From the NCBI GenBank assembly GCA_016618085.1, contig JABLTG010000069.1, positions 31,936 to 95,935 on the forward strand: a DNA stretch of 64,000 bases, read 5' to 3'. This stretch comes from Neovahlkampfia damariscottae (Eukaryota; Heterolobosea; Selenaionea; Neovahlkampfiida; Neovahlkampfiidae). The first letter of the stretch is position 1, and every line of letters begins with the position of its first letter. The notes beneath the pieces were generated by a model. The model was not told the DNA's origin, ran no database searches, and worked only from the letters and a program-made list of their open reading frames with translations. A program made the translations under genes and the position numbers. Below, one piece after another: positions 52,432 through 63,787 of the stretch.

Positions 52432-53840
52432 TTATTCATAAATGTGTCTCTTCAATGTACAATCTGATGATCCTGTATATATTTTTTTTTGATTTTCTAA
52501 TGACCAATCTCCACATAGAACTTTTTGAGGTGCTTTCCATTTTTTTTCTTTCGCACTCAATTCAACTTCAGGAATATTATGTACGATTGTATGTAAAGGA
52601 ATTGTAGATCTAATATCCCAAACTTTACATGAATTATCATCAGCACATGAAAAAAATTGATAATTTGAAACATTTTCTTTAGTTGAATTTAACCACTTAA
52701 CTTGTCTAATCCAAGATTTATGTGATTTTAAAATTGTTGGTTGAATAATTTTTTGTCTTGGATCCCATGTTCTAACCATATGATCTGGATGTCCTGAAAC
52801 AATTAAACCTAATTCTTCGTTCATTGAAACTGATGTAACAACTTTATTTCCATTCTATAGTCGAATTTTTAAATTTATTTTTTTTTCTTACCAAAGTAGA
52901 TATTGGTAATGCTCTTGAAACATCCCATAATCTGATAGTATGATCAAATGAGCCTGAAACTAAAACATTTTCATTTTTTCTCCAGAGTAAAGAAGTAACA
53001 CCTGATTTGTGACCTTCTAAAGTACCTAAAGCTTCAATTTCTGATTTTTTATCATCATGTGTTTTTGTTTTTTTCTTTTTTGGTTCTTCTTTTGTTGTAG
53101 TTTTTCCTGAAATTTCCCAAAGTTTAATTAATTTATCTTGAGCTCCAGTACAAACCAAATTACCAGTTGGATTAAAATCAACAGATTCAACATTTGCGGA
53201 ATGTCCTTTTAAAACTGAAACTAATTCAGTTTTTGTATTTTTAAAATTCCAAATGAAAGCATTTTGTTCTCTTGTTGCTGTGACAAATGAAATTGCTCCA
53301 TTTTTATTTTTAAAAGTTGAAAGGTCAACAACTGGTGTATCATGTTTCGCTTCTGAAATAGTTGAACCTGATGTATTTAAAATTCTCACAATACCATCAT
53401 AACAACCTGTTAAAATGAGGTTTTCATCAACACAAGAAACAGCTGAAACCCAATCATCGTGTGGAATTGAATCAACTGATTTTGGTGCAGGTTGTGCTTC
53501 CATATATTCTAATGTTATTGTTGTTTCTGGGTATTCTTGAATTTTTAAAAAGAAATCCTTCAATGAAGTTCTGAGTAAAACATTATTTTCAGTTCCATGA
53601 ATTAAAAATTCAAATGGTGTTGGTTCATCTGTTTAATTTTTTAGTAAAAGAAATATAGTTTTTACGGTGATCCAATAAATGATTTATAATTTCTGATAAT
53701 CCGTGTCTTGATAAATCAGAAGGTAATTTGAATGGTGTTTCTGTAACTTTTTCATGATAAGTATTTGTTATAAATTTAATATCAATTTCTTTTGGAAAGT
53801 TTTTTGATGTTAATTTTGGGGTTTCTTCTTCGACTTGCAT
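52432..53840 (-). CDS. WDR12: WDR12/Ytm1 ribosome-biogenesis WD-repeat protein
   Basis: Three exons with introns 53629-53665 and 52855-52891 (37 nt each). The N-terminus is an NLE domain (EIDIKFITNTYHEKVTETPF, SDLSRHGLSEIINHLLDH), which binds the MIDAS domain of the AAA-ATPase Mdn1/Rea1. Seven WD repeats follow: HDDWVSAVSC, VLKGHSANVESVDFNPTG, TLEGHKSGVTSLLWRKN, HTIRLWDVS, SGHPDHMVRTWDPR, FSCADDNSCKVWDIR, TGSSDCTLKRHIYE. It belongs to the PeBoW complex for 60S subunit maturation in the nucleolus. The ATG at 53840 follows a reversed CCAATCA by 25 nt. Confidence 0.92.
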
Positions 53841-54170
53841 AATTTTTTTCACACAAAAAGAAAAATGATTGGACAAAATTTATCGATGACTTTTTTTTTT
53901 GTTTTGAAAAAAAGAAACAAAAGTTTAGTAACTTTATTGTTGAAGAACCATTTGAATATGGAATAAAATAAAATGTACCACAAAAAACTGTTTTCTTTTA
54001 CTCTGCTTGTTTGGGAGAGGTGAGTGGAAGTTGTTTTAGTTAAGAAACTTTTTTAAGATTTTGTCATCAATCTTTTTTCTGATTAAACAGAAATATCTCC
54101 TACGCCGGAGAATTAAAAAATGAAAAAACATTTTTTTAAATTTCAGATAAATTTTTTTATGTACATATTT
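53841..54170. other. Intergenic region, nothing recognised
   Basis: Between two minus-strand genes. AT-rich with T-runs; a small GC-richer stretch (ctcctacgccggag, about 54099) could form a hairpin but has no other support. Confidence 0.4.
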
Positions 54171-54599
54171 CTATTTAACAAGTTTGAAGTTGTCAAATGA
54201 AAAGAAGTCACTTGGAAGATTATCTGCTTTTGTTGCGTAACATGAGTCAACAGCACATGTGAATTGTTTTTCAACAATTGGTGACATTATACAACTTATT
54301 TTCACTCTTAACATTGAACCGCTTTGTTCAAGAGCAACACTCCATTCAACCTCATCAGAGACTTCTGTCCATTCTATTGAATGTTAAAAGAAGTTGTTTT
54401 TTTTTTACCATTTTCTTCATTTAAGTATTTAACATGATTCAAGACTTCTATTCCTTCTTGTGATAGTATTAAATCTTGGAATTCTTGAAACGTTTTGTTT
54501 TGTATTTGAAATCTTGTGAACGTTAAAAGTTAAAAAAAATAACCTGCGGATTTCACAATTTGGTAAATAAATCTTGGCTACTTTTGTGCTTGTTGTCAT
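54171..54599 (-). CDS. PB1-domain protein
   Basis: Three exons with introns 54513-54543 and 54374-54407 (31 and 34 nt), about 120 residues. After splicing, EIRRFQIQNKTFQEFQDLI and VKYLNEENEWTEVSDEVEW have the PB1 pattern: a basic cluster on the first strand and the acidic OPCA-like motif (Tyr-x-Asn-Glu-Glu-x-Glu-Trp-x-x-x-Ser-Asp-Glu-x-Glu-Trp). PB1 domains pair head to tail in signalling and autophagy scaffolds. The tail (KQFTCAVDSCYATKADNLPS) is not recognised. Stop is TAG. Confidence 0.75.
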
Positions 54600-54741
54600 A
54601 TTCTTTCTGTTAGTACTGTATATATCAAGAAAATAAAAACAACGGAGGTATTGAAGTTGTTTTTTTTTGGTTAGGAGAAATAAACCAATCAAATCGTATT
54701 TATGACTTATTGGATGGGATCGACCAATCAGAGTAAAAAAT

Positions 54742-55876
54742 TTATTTTACAACGAATAAAATGTCCGTGAAGCGATCATTTTTTAATTTTTCCAATAATA
54801 AATCTTTTTCTTTGTTCTCATCCGGTAAAGTCATCATACATGTCATGCTCTCTCCAACAAAAAAATAGTTATATTGTGAACTATCGAATACGCAAAATTT
54901 ATCATTATTTTGGTATGAGTTACTGAATCTTTTTCCTATTTCTAATCATTTTTTAAAGAAAAAAATTCAAAAAATACGGTAGATTTTCTTTGAAGCTGTC
55001 AAGAAGATAAATTCAAAATTCCAATGAGAAAAATCACTGATTATTTCTTTCTCTAAGCATTCAAATACACAATATTTGTCATCATATGACACTAAACCAT
55101 CTACATTTATACCTTTACTTGGTTTACGAATCAAAAATTTTCCAGATTCTGAGGAATAATCAAATATCAAAAAATATTACTTAACAGTATCAACATGACA
55201 TCTTGAGCAGAAGATATTTTCTTCACATCCTTTAATACATCATTGTTAATAGAAATATCCAAATTTCCCGATTTTTTCAAGAAATTCCCATGATTTCTAA
55301 TCACTTCAAAATCAAGAATAATTTCATCACATTTATGAATGAGAGTAAATTTGATTTCATTCTTTGAGTATCGATTATATTTACAATTATGTACACCAAC
55401 TATAATTTAACATAAAAATATTCAAACCATGATTCAACAAATAAATACAATCATTTGTTAATTTCACTTTTGAAACTAATGGGATTTGTTGAACGTTGTA
55501 ATTCCTTCTTTGATCAAACGGTTCTGCTTCTAAATGAGAACTAAATATATGAATATTATAATAAGATTCAGTCAAAAAAATCGTCAAAAAGTTGTTTGTT
55601 TCTACATCCAAAACTTTTTGATTTTTGAAATATTTCATTTCTATTAAATCAACACCTCCAGAAAGTTCAAAGTAATATGTTAACCCAGAAAGAAAAACTT
55701 TTCCTTTACCTTCAAAAAGTAAAAAATGAACAAATAATACTAGTGATAAAAAAGATGGTGTAATAATTTTGTTTGATTTTGATAATATAATCATCTTCTT
55801 TTTGTAATAAATTATTGACCTTTTTTTGTAATTGAAGTGTTGTTGAATATTCTTTAACATCAATGAGCTGTTTCAT
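54742..55876 (-). CDS. RCC1-like/beta-propeller protein, possibly ending in a cut-off BTB domain
   Basis: Starts MKQLIDVKEYSTTLQLQKKV at 55876 (reversed CCAAT box 20 nt upstream). Four introns restore the frame, among them GTATTATT..TGAAG near 55735, GTTTGAAT..TATAG near 55410, GTAATATT..CTCAG near 55165 and GTATTTTT..TTAG near 54950. Blocks such as ITSKGKVFLSGLTYYFELSG, FMTIFLTESYYNIHIFS-like strands and VSYDDKYCVFECLEKE suggest a propeller. The last residues LKNDRFTDILFVVK resemble the first strand of a BTB domain, then stop at TAA. Overall family uncertain. Confidence 0.5.
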
Positions 55877-55943
55877 TTGAAAAAAATAAAAAAAAATCTA
55901 TTGGTCAAAAAAATTTTAAAACCAATAAAAAGACAAGTAAAAA

Positions 55944-57065
55944 ATGCAACACAAAAGAAAACTGAATCAAATTGGTAGTTCTCAAGAATCAAAAACGAAA
56001 TATCCAAAAGTTGAAAATCCATTGAGAAAAAGTTGTGCTTTTCTTGGAACTATGAATTTCAAAACATTTACTCCAGAAAAACCTTTTGAACCAAAACTTT
56101 ATAAATATCCTTTTGATAAAATGAGACATGTAATTTATAAAACTACTTCTTTAGAAAAGAATTACAAACACACTTTATTTACAGAACCAAATCTCGGAAT
56201 CAATTTTGACTTAATTCAAGGTGCTATAAAAGACTCTGGAGAAATAAAAAAGAAAGAATTAGATCCTGAAGATATTATACTTTTATCAGAGGACACTCCT
56301 GAAGTTCAACAATTAAAAAAAATTACAACAACAAAAGCTGCTTGGATGAAGAAATCAGATCCAACTGCTTCAAAAAGTTATTATCAACCAAAAAAAGTAT
56401 CAATGGCACCTCCACCTAAATCATCATCTTTAAGTTCACCAAGAAAAAACAAAAATATAACAACTTCATCTGTTGAAGAAATTGAAAAAACATTTGAAAT
56501 AGTAGACGATATTTCTCATCCAACAAAAAAGGTTTTAAAAGTAACACCTTTATTACCAAACTTAGATTTATTACCAAACTCGTAATTTCTTTCTTTTTTT
56601 TTTTATTCACTTTTTTTCAAAGTTATGTTCAAGTTTACTTTGACTCAGATCCTGGTTCAAATGGTAAAAATGCAATCATTACACAAACAACAACAGACTC
56701 AAAATATGTCAGTTATATACTTCCAAAATCTGAAAAAGATGAAAATTTAACAGAAATAGGTCAAATTGGTGATTTTGATTATATAAGAGGTTCGAGTTGA
56801 GATTCAATTATTAACTTTATTTTTAGAATATCAACATGCTTTAAATCAAGATGAAGGTGTTGATAATTTATTCTTTTTAACACAAAATGGAAATGAAACA
56901 AAATTTCTTTCTCTTGATGGTAAAATTAAAATGGATCGTGTTAGAACATCAGAAAATTCAAAAACAAAAAAACCATCAAAAGTTACTGTTGAATTAAGAT
57001 CACTCAATGAAAAAGAATTAGAACAACAACATTCTAGATTTTCAGAAGTGTTAAATGAAGATTAA
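55944..57065 (+). CDS. PAF1: RNA polymerase II-associated factor 1 (Paf1 complex subunit)
   Basis: Three exons (55944-56581, 56622-56789, 56827-57065), introns of 40 and 37 nt. Conserved Paf1 blocks: YKTTSLEKNYKHTLFTEPNL then GINFDLI, LDPEDIILLSEDT, KAAWMKKSDP, EEIEKTFEI, VTPLLPNLDLL, VQVYFDSDP, YDYI-like REYQHAL and LDGKIKMDRVR. The protein belongs to the Paf1 complex that travels with RNA polymerase II and promotes elongation and histone marks. It is shorter than animal Paf1 (no long acidic Ser-rich tail). CCAATAA lies at 55922-55928. Confidence 0.92.
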
Positions 57066-57192
57066 CCTTTTTTTGAATAAAATACCAGAGCAAAACTGTT
57101 CATATACGTAGTATTCAAACCAAACTTGATAGTCTGTTCAGTTTTGATTTTTGGTTTTTTTTTTGTCAGTTTCTTTAAGGAAAAATAAAAAT

Positions 57193-57858
57193 TTATTCTT
57201 GATTTTTTTTCTTTCTTGAAGTTGAAAGGAAAGATGATAAAGCTGCACCAACTAAACAAGAAATAACATAATTTGCACGAACATCAACATTTTTCAAAAA
57301 GTAAAAAGTGAAAGATAAAACAGTCAACAAGTAAACTAAGTTACCAAACATAATTCCATAACCAGCTGAACCTAAATCAGTAAGTCTTTGTTGTTCACTT
57401 TTGAGATGTGATCTAAGTAGAAAAGGTGGTTAGTTTTATATCAAAAAAAAAAAATACTTTTGGTGTTGTTGTAATTTGAACTTTTGTGATTGAGATACAA
57501 TTTTATCATATTTTTCAGATAATTTTCCTCTTGTTCTCATGAAGTAATTATGATATCCAGTTGATAATAAAACAGTTGAAACAATAGTTACAACAATATA
57601 AATTCCGAGGTTAAAATTATTCATTGGCATATCTAAAATACTTTGGAATAAGTCTTATGTCTTTTAGTTTCTTTTTTTTTTTTTTTTACAGTTTGGTAAA
57701 CAAGAAGTTAAAAGTGCTAAAACTAAATAAAATAATTGTCTTTCGAGTGTAAGAGTAACTGTATTTTGTTCTGAGACTTTTTTTAATAATTCAAAATCTG
57801 CTGCATCTTTTTCTTTTTTAGCTCTTTTGATTGCTGCTTGTTTCTCTTTGTCGTTCAT
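57193..57858 (-). CDS. SSR3: Translocon-associated protein subunit gamma (TRAP-gamma, SSR3)
   Basis: Three exons with introns 57633-57689 (57 nt, the longest ordinary intron here) and 57413-57457. About 185 residues. Four membrane helices in two pairs: TLTLERQLFYLVLALLTSC, FNLGIYIVVTIVSTVLLSTG, YGIMFGNLVYLLTVLSFTFY and NYVISCLVGAALSSFLSTS. Between the pairs is a charged cytosolic loop (RTRGKLSEKYDKIVSQSQKF). The end LSTSRKKK matches the family's LLSTGSK. TRAP assists protein translocation at the ER Sec61 channel. Unlike animal forms the first loop is short. Confidence 0.85.
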
Positions 57859-58059
57859 CCCTGCAACTAACACTAAAAGTTTTAACCAATCAAACAGTTT
57901 GATAAGAAAATTCTTATACGAAACGTGGTCCAATCATTTTTATCCTTAAATAAAATATGAATTTTTTTTTAAAAATAATCAGAAAAATATCAAAATCATT
58001 TTTTAAAAATTCCCAATAAGTTTTATTGGTCCAAATTATACAGAAGAAAAACCAACACA

Positions 58060-58820
58060 ATGGTGAGGAAATCAATCATTTTAATAACATTTAGAAATTT
58101 AAATTTTGTGGAAATTTAGATGCACCAGAGTGGTTGTTGAATGGAATTTCAATTTTGTCAGAACTCGTAAAAAAAAAAAAAAAAATGTTAAAAAAAACAA
58201 AAGACACCAGTAAAATTAAAATTAGTTGCAGTTTCAATAATGAAAGATAAAACTGGAGAAACAAAATTTAACGTTTGAAAAAAAAAAAATTTAAAATGCG
58301 AAGTACGAAAAAGCCATTTCTAGAACATCTCGTCTTGAGTCCATAGCTGAACAAAAAGCAGCTATTGCATCATTAACTTTTATAATATTAAACGCAGCAA
58401 AATTTGAAGTCAAAGAAACTTCACTTTCATCAGAACTTCAACAATTAGGTTTACCAAAAGGTTTGGGAAAAAAAAAAAAAATTGAAAGTTTTAGATTCAA
58501 GTTTAACTTTATGTCGTTCATATAAAAAATATCGTGATGATTTAATGTATAAATTAAAAACTGAAACTTTGAAGTTACCAAGAATTGATGATTTAGCGTG
58601 GAGAGTTGATTTTATATTATCATCATCTTATTTGAATGAAGTAAATGCTCCTAATGTTCAATTAAAAATCAAAACAACAAAACAAGAAAATTATGCATTT
58701 GACATTCCAATGGATAAATTTTTCGCTTTAAAAAAAGGTAAGAAGAAAAATGAAAATTAAAATCTTTAATAAAAACAAGAACTAGAAGATGCAAAAGTTT
58801 TAATGGAAAATATTTTTTAA
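58060..58820 (+). CDS. COMMD4: COMM-domain protein COMMD4; start codon alone in exon 1
   Basis: Six exons: 58060-58062, 58095-58166, 58204-58272, 58304-58460, 58488-58737 and 58780-58820, introns of 32, 37, 31, 27 and 42 nt. The coding part of exon 1 is only ATG; splicing gives MKFKFCGNLDAPEWLLNGIS, matching COMMD4. Later blocks: YEKAISRTSRLESIAEQKAA, LSSELQQLGLPK and the COMM domain DLAWRVDFILSSSYLNEV ending ALKKELEDAKVLMENIF. COMMD4 is part of the COMMD/CCDC22/CCDC93 (Commander) complex of endosomal recycling. Its TAA overlaps the stop of the convergent V-ATPase gene. Confidence 0.93.
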
Positions 58821-59587
58821 TTCTTTGGAAATAAAAGACTTCTTAATTCAGGAATTTTTTCTTGGTAACATAATTCAACTCTTTCTTCCAAAGTATTATC
58901 AACACGGATTCTATCATAAAGACCAGTTGCAATGATACCACCCATTCTAAAAAAAAAGTATTTTAATTTTTTTTGTGTTAAATTTTACCCTTCCAAATGA
59001 TGTTTTTCACTGATTTTCACAGTAACTTTAATTTTTGTAGCTTTTGTAAATTCTTCAGATACAGTTGGGATTATTTTTTTAATATAATCAGAATCTTCTT
59101 TACGACATTCAACTGTTACTTTTTTTTCTCTAAGTGTATCTAATGCCTTGTTAAATGTAAAAAAAAAAAAAAAAAAAAAACTTGATAAAGACTTGAATTC
59201 AAAAATGCTTCATATTTTGGTTTATCATTGACCATATTTTGAATTTCCTTCAAACATTCTTTTTTTAATTTTTTCATAATTTCATCTTGTAAACCTAAAA
59301 CTTCCATTCTAGCTGCAGTTAAAACATCTGATTTTAAACTTTTAACAGTCAGTGTGATTTTTTATATTTTACATTCTTTTTTCAACTTCAACTTGTTTGT
59401 TCTTTTCTTCATATTCTTCACGGAGTTTATGTTTTGCAGTTTCAACTCTTTCATTTTTTTCGATGGTACAATCTTGTTTTGTTTGATCATCAATTTCTTT
59501 TGCTTTTTCAGAAGCCTCTTGGTCAATGAAACTAATCATTTGATTAATTTTATCTTGTTGTTTTTTTTGGAGTTTTTCTTTAGTCAT
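58817..59587 (-). CDS. V-type ATPase subunit E
   Basis: Four exons. Introns: GTAAAATA..AAAAG near 59367, a T-run intron GTTTT..ACAAG near 59155-59192, and GTAAAATT..TTTAG near 58948-58989. N-terminal long helix (INQMISFIDQEASEKAKEID, ERVETAKHKLREEYEEKN) is the peripheral-stalk coiled coil. C-terminal domain: LTAARMEVLGLQDEI, VECRKEDSDYIKKIIPTV, GGIIATGLYDRIRVDNTLEE, ending PELRSLLFPKN. Subunit E pairs with G in the stator of the proton-pumping V-ATPase. Typical length for the family. Confidence 0.93.
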
Positions 59588-59599
59588 TGTTGAGGTTGA

Positions 59600-60240
59600 T
59601 TGTTAAGGATGGTTATCCAATCAAATTGAATTACCTGATTTATTCTTTTTTTTTCCGCGGAAGAGAATAAGAAATAAAAATGAATTAAAATAATTATTTT
59701 TATTCAATTAAACCCGTACGAGCAATAATTTCTCATTGGAAGAAGTTTCACAACAAAGAAGTGAATCAAAAGTTATTTTCAAATTTTCAAAGAAACTGAG
59801 AGAATTTTAGAATATCAAGATGACCAAGTTTGATTATTAAAATTGAAATTTTTGACAAAGAAAAACATGATGATGAAATTTTTCACATTTTAAACTTGCA
59901 ACATGAATTATTCAAAAAATTAAAAACGAAGAAGATTTAGAGGAGTATATTCTACATTACAGAAAAGAATTTAACAAAAAAAAATCAAAGTAACTCTTGA
60001 AGAAAAAAAAAAATATTTAACATTTAAAGTTCAATGGGTATTTTAATGTTGGATAAAACAAAAAAAGATAAAGTAATAGGATCAAGTAGATATTAATTTT
60101 GAAAATAAGGGCAGGATTTGGATTTCACATTGTACTCCAAAGAGCATCAACAGCGAATACAGAGTCAAAATTATCATTTTCTTAGAAACGCTTTTGAAGA
60201 ATTAAATCAGGGACGAACACAATCTAATTTGATATGATAA
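59600..60240. other. Intergenic region with weak coding traces
   Basis: Short plus-strand open pieces (SLIIKIEIFDKEKHDDEIFH, then LNLQHELFKKLK) lie between stops in changing frames. They may be a decayed gene. CCAATCA-type box at 59611-59617 probably belongs to the V-ATPase gene. Nothing else recognisable. Confidence 0.35.
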
Positions 60241-60247
60241 ACTCAAT

Positions 60248-62245
60248 TTATTCAATTATTTTTGAATCTGATTTATTCATTGAATGATGTAAAATTATCA
60301 CTTCATCATGATTTGACGGAATTATATCTAATTTAAAATTCAAATCTTTCATCAAACATAAATCTTTTGAACAATAGTATATTTGACATTTGATCAACAA
60401 TTCCTTTGAAAATTTACATTTAATGTTCAACAAACAACTGTTGTTTTCTGTTTTCTCAATTTTTCCTTTTGTTGAGTTGATTGTCCATTTGGATGGAGCA
60501 TTTTCATGTAAATGAGACATTCTTGGTAATTCAATGATGATTTTAAACTCAATTTCTTTCCCTTCAGTCCATTTTATAGGATCCAATTTGATGAATTCCT
60601 CATCAACTTCGTTTGTAGATTTGATAAATTCAACAGTGGATGAAGATTTTTTAGACAAATCTAAACATCTTATACAGTGATTATTTGTGTCAGCAATATA
60701 TAAAAAATTGTTAAAATGACACATTCCTGATGGCTCATTGAATTTCATTTTTGAAAAATCATCTGAGTCTTGATGACCTGGTGAGCCATCACCAGCAAAG
60801 TTGGAAACATAATCATCTTTTATCAACTTTATTCTATGATTATATGTATCAGAAACTATCAAATTTTCATATAGCTTCAAAATACCAAGTGGATGTTGAA
60901 ATTTTGATTCTTGTAAAGATCCTGTGATATCTCCATAATCAAACAAATTTTTGGGATTATTTTGATCACCTCCTGTTATTGTTAATGTTTCCATTGAATT
61001 CAAATTGACTTTTCTGATTGAGCTACTTTCAGAATCAGTGAAATAAAGAAATTCATTTTCAACAAAAATACCTGATGGCTGAGCCAAAGAAACAGAAAAC
61101 GGATCAGTCCCATTTTTATGCATTTCATCAGTATTTCCAATTATATTCTTCCCAAATGATTGTTCAATTTTCCAAATTTGATGGGAACCTGACATTGTTA
61201 CAAAAATACTGTCTTCGTGAACAAAAAGTTCCCAAGGAGAATTCAGGGATATATTAGATCCAAAACCTTCACTCTTTGAGTTTAAGACACCAATATTTCC
61301 ATTTCCTATTAAAGTGGTCACAACTCTTTTGTTAAAGTCAATTTTTCTAATTGAATGGTTATCAGTATCTGCAACAAAAAGAAAATTTCCATCAGATGCC
61401 AAACCATGTAAATGATTGAATTCACACTTTTCAAATGTTCCATCTTTGAATCCGGATTTTCCTGATCCTATTAAGTACAAAACTTCAAATTGATTTTCAC
61501 TTTTTTTTTTTGAAACAACTATTCGATTATTTGAAGAGTCACTAATAAAAAAGTAATCCTTATGATGAATGATATTAGATGGAAAGCTCAAAAAGTTATT
61601 TTTTGAGTGGGTTTTAAATTTTACAACTGACTTGTTTGATAATTCCTCTTTATGAAACATTAAAGCTTCATCAATTAACATTTCTAATTCATCTCTGTTT
61701 CCTTCACCAACAAATTTTTTAACAAATTTACCATCAGGACTAATCAATACAAAAGTTGGCCAACATGAAATTTGCATTTCTTTCCACATTTTCATTTCAA
61801 AATCATTCACAACAGGATGATGAATATCATATCTCAAAATTGCATTTTCAATATTTTCGCTAATTTTTTCATTTTCAAACTTTGCACTATGTACTCCGAT
61901 AAAAATAATTGAATTTTCATTTTTGTATTTATTTTCTTCAATGTTTAATTTTTTTTTGTTTTTGGTTTTACCTAAATACTTGATATCTGGAATTACATGA
62001 ATACAATTCATACAACAGTATGTCCAGAAATCTAAAATTACAATTTTACCTTTTAATTCTTGATCAAAAGATAATGGTTGAGAGTTAAACCAATCTAGAT
62101 TTTTTTGAAAGTCTTTTGCTCTTGTTGTGCTTAAAGTGGCTTTTTTTAAGAATCTTTGTTGAAGAGATAAATTTGAATTTGAAGAATCTACAACTTCTGA
62201 TTTTTTCAATTTGTTCATTTTTGCTCTTATCTCATCTAAAGACAT
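60248..62245 (-). CDS. NHLRC2: NHL-repeat protein 2 (thioredoxin-like + NHL beta-propeller)
   Basis: N-terminal thioredoxin-like domain with DFWTYCCMNCIHVIPDI (the family's CCxNC motif) and ISCWPTFVLISPDGKFV. Six NHL blades follow, each with a phrase like HLHGLASDGNFLFVADTDNH or PSGMCHFNNFLYIADTNNHC. A C-terminal beta domain closes it. Removing GTAAAACC..TGAAG (61936-61971, 36 nt, no stop, multiple of three) gives IPDIKYLENKYKNENSIIFI, which matches the family better than the unspliced read. The ATG at 62245 follows a reversed CCAATCA by 18 nt. Role in animals is poorly defined (redox/cell survival). Confidence 0.9.
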   Translation of the reverse strand: MSLDEIRAKMNKLKKSEVVDSSNSNLSLQQRFLKKATLSTTRAKDFQKNLDWFNSQPLSFDQELKGKIVILDFWTYCCMNCIHVIPDIKYLGKTKNKKKLNIEENKYKNENSIIFIGVHSAKFENEKISENIENAILRYDIHHPVVNDFEMKMWKEMQISCWPTFVLISPDGKFVKKFVGEGNRDELEMLIDEALMFHKEELSNKSVVKFKTHSKNNFLSFPSNIIHHKDYFFISDSSNNRIVVSKKKSENQFEVLYLIGSGKSGFKDGTFEKCEFNHLHGLASDGNFLFVADTDNHSIRKIDFNKRVVTTLIGNGNIGVLNSKSEGFGSNISLNSPWELFVHEDSIFVTMSGSHQIWKIEQSFGKNIIGNTDEMHKNGTDPFSVSLAQPSGIFVENEFLYFTDSESSSIRKVNLNSMETLTITGGDQNNPKNLFDYGDITGSLQESKFQHPLGILKLYENLIVSDTYNHRIKLIKDDYVSNFAGDGSPGHQDSDDFSKMKFNEPSGMCHFNNFLYIADTNNHCIRCLDLSKKSSSTVEFIKSTNEVDEEFIKLDPIKWTEGKEIEFKIIIELPRMSHLHENAPSKWTINSTKGKIEKTENNSCLLNIKCKFSKELLIKCQIYYCSKDLCLMKDLNFKLDIIPSNHDEVIILHHSMNKSDSKIIE

Positions 62246-62318
62246 TTTGTGTGGCACAACTTTTGATTGGATAATTGAAGTTGTAATACAAAAATAGAAT
62301 TCACTCACAAATCAAAAT

Positions 62319-63268
62319 CTATTCTTTATTTTTGACTTTTCCAATTATAATAGTAATATCATCAATTTTACCACCTGTAAAATAAACACCACTATTCATT
62401 GCATTTATCGCAAAAGGAGTGGCCACAATTTTACTATGACTTCTTTTAAGAGTGTTGTTCAATAATTCTTTAGAGATTTGATCAATATTAGATTTACATT
62501 TTTCTATAATCTCAACAATTTCTTCATCAAACAAATTATCAAAAAGACCATCTGTCCCAAGTACTAAAATATCATTTTTTTCAACTTTGAATTCATTTTG
62601 ATCTGCGTGACTTGGAAGATCATTCAAATTACCACCTACTTGGAATTTCCTTCTTAAACTTGGTGTAACATACATTAATTGAAATGGCGCATTGAAGAAG
62701 TGTTGTTGTTCAATTGTTCGATAAATAACTCCTTTCATTGGTCTATAAAGTAGAAATCCAGAATCTCCTAAATTTGAATATTCTAACTTATTATCTTTCA
62801 AATTGACAATACACGCTGTGCTGCTGCCTGCTTCTACTTGGTCTTTTTCATGGATCAAGTTATAAGCTTTGGTCAAGACTAAATTTGAAGTTAGATTTGG
62901 AGTTGAATCTGCGAATAACTTTGAATTTTCCATGAGTTGCCAAGAGAAATTACTTGAATCGATTCCTGAGGATGCCCAACCACCAACTCCATCTTGAAAA
63001 ATAATGTTAATTTTTTTTTCACACCTGCAATTCCGATTGTTTTTTTATTTTCAGAAATAAAAAACGCATCTTCTCCTGCGTAAGTTTGATTTCTTGTCCA
63101 GTTTTTTTTTTCATTTTTTCCTTTGAAAACAACAGAGGTTTCAAAAAAAAAATCAATTTCCTTTGCTTGAATATTAAAAGAGTTCAACGATTTTTTCATG
63201 ACACTACTGAAGTAATTCAATGAAAGAAAAAAATTGTGTTGAGGAAAGCATTTCTGTTGTTGATTCAT
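62319..63268 (-). CDS. PP2C-type protein phosphatase, Ptc7/PPTC7-like
   Basis: Two exons with a 32-nt intron at 62993-63024. Splicing yields IGIADGVGGWASSGIDS, the metal-binding Asp-Gly motif of PPTC7-type phosphatases, after GEDAFFISENKKT. Other motifs: STACIVNLKDNKLEYSNLGD then SGFLLYR, DILVLGTDGLFDNLFDEEIV, and DDITIIIGKV at the end, with the remaining metal-binding Asp residues. The Ptc7 group is mitochondrial in yeast and animals; the N-terminus (MNQQQKCFPQHNFFLSLNYF) could be a presequence. I start at 63268, two bases after a reversed CCAATCA (63271-63277). Confidence 0.85.
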
Positions 63269-63379
63269 TCTGATTGGATGCGTTGCGAAAAAATGGAAGA
63301 TTCTGAGTTTTGAAATGAATTGTTGAACAAAACAAGTAATAAAAGGTTGTCTTCGTAGCTTCTGTAACAAATTGTTCAT

Positions 63380-63728
63380 TTAAGTCAATTAAAACTACAT
63401 TTGACATAGCTGATGCTGATCCTTGTGCTATTATTGGAACTACAACAGAAAGTGGTGGATTTAAAATTGCGGTTATCTGATCTATTGATGTACAAGCTAC
63501 AAATTGGACACCAATCTATATGCAACCAACAGCTGCAAGTTTGGTGGAATTGTTCTTGGTGATTCAACACCAGCAGTAGCAATTGCATCAGGTTCAAAAT
63601 TATTTAGTGTTGGTGGTATTTCAAGTTCATCAACACTTAAGAATCATTTTCAAAAAGAAAAAAAAAGTTCTTCTTCCAATTTAATACTGTCTCAAACATT
63701 CTTGATTCAAACAATTTTTGCGTTTTAA
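63380..63728 (+). pseudogene. Gene fragment near the chromosome end
   Basis: Two coding-looking stretches in different frames (TTFDIADADPCAIIGTTTES and CKFGGIVLGDSTPAVAIASG followed by KLFSVGG) suggest pieces of a beta-propeller protein; the pattern faintly recalls BBS2. A TGA at about 63479 and a frame change break it. No start. Low confidence. Confidence 0.3.
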
Positions 63729-63787
63729 TTTTCTTCTTTGCTTTCTATTTTTTTTGAAAAACTGACCAATCATCAAAATTTAGTTGG

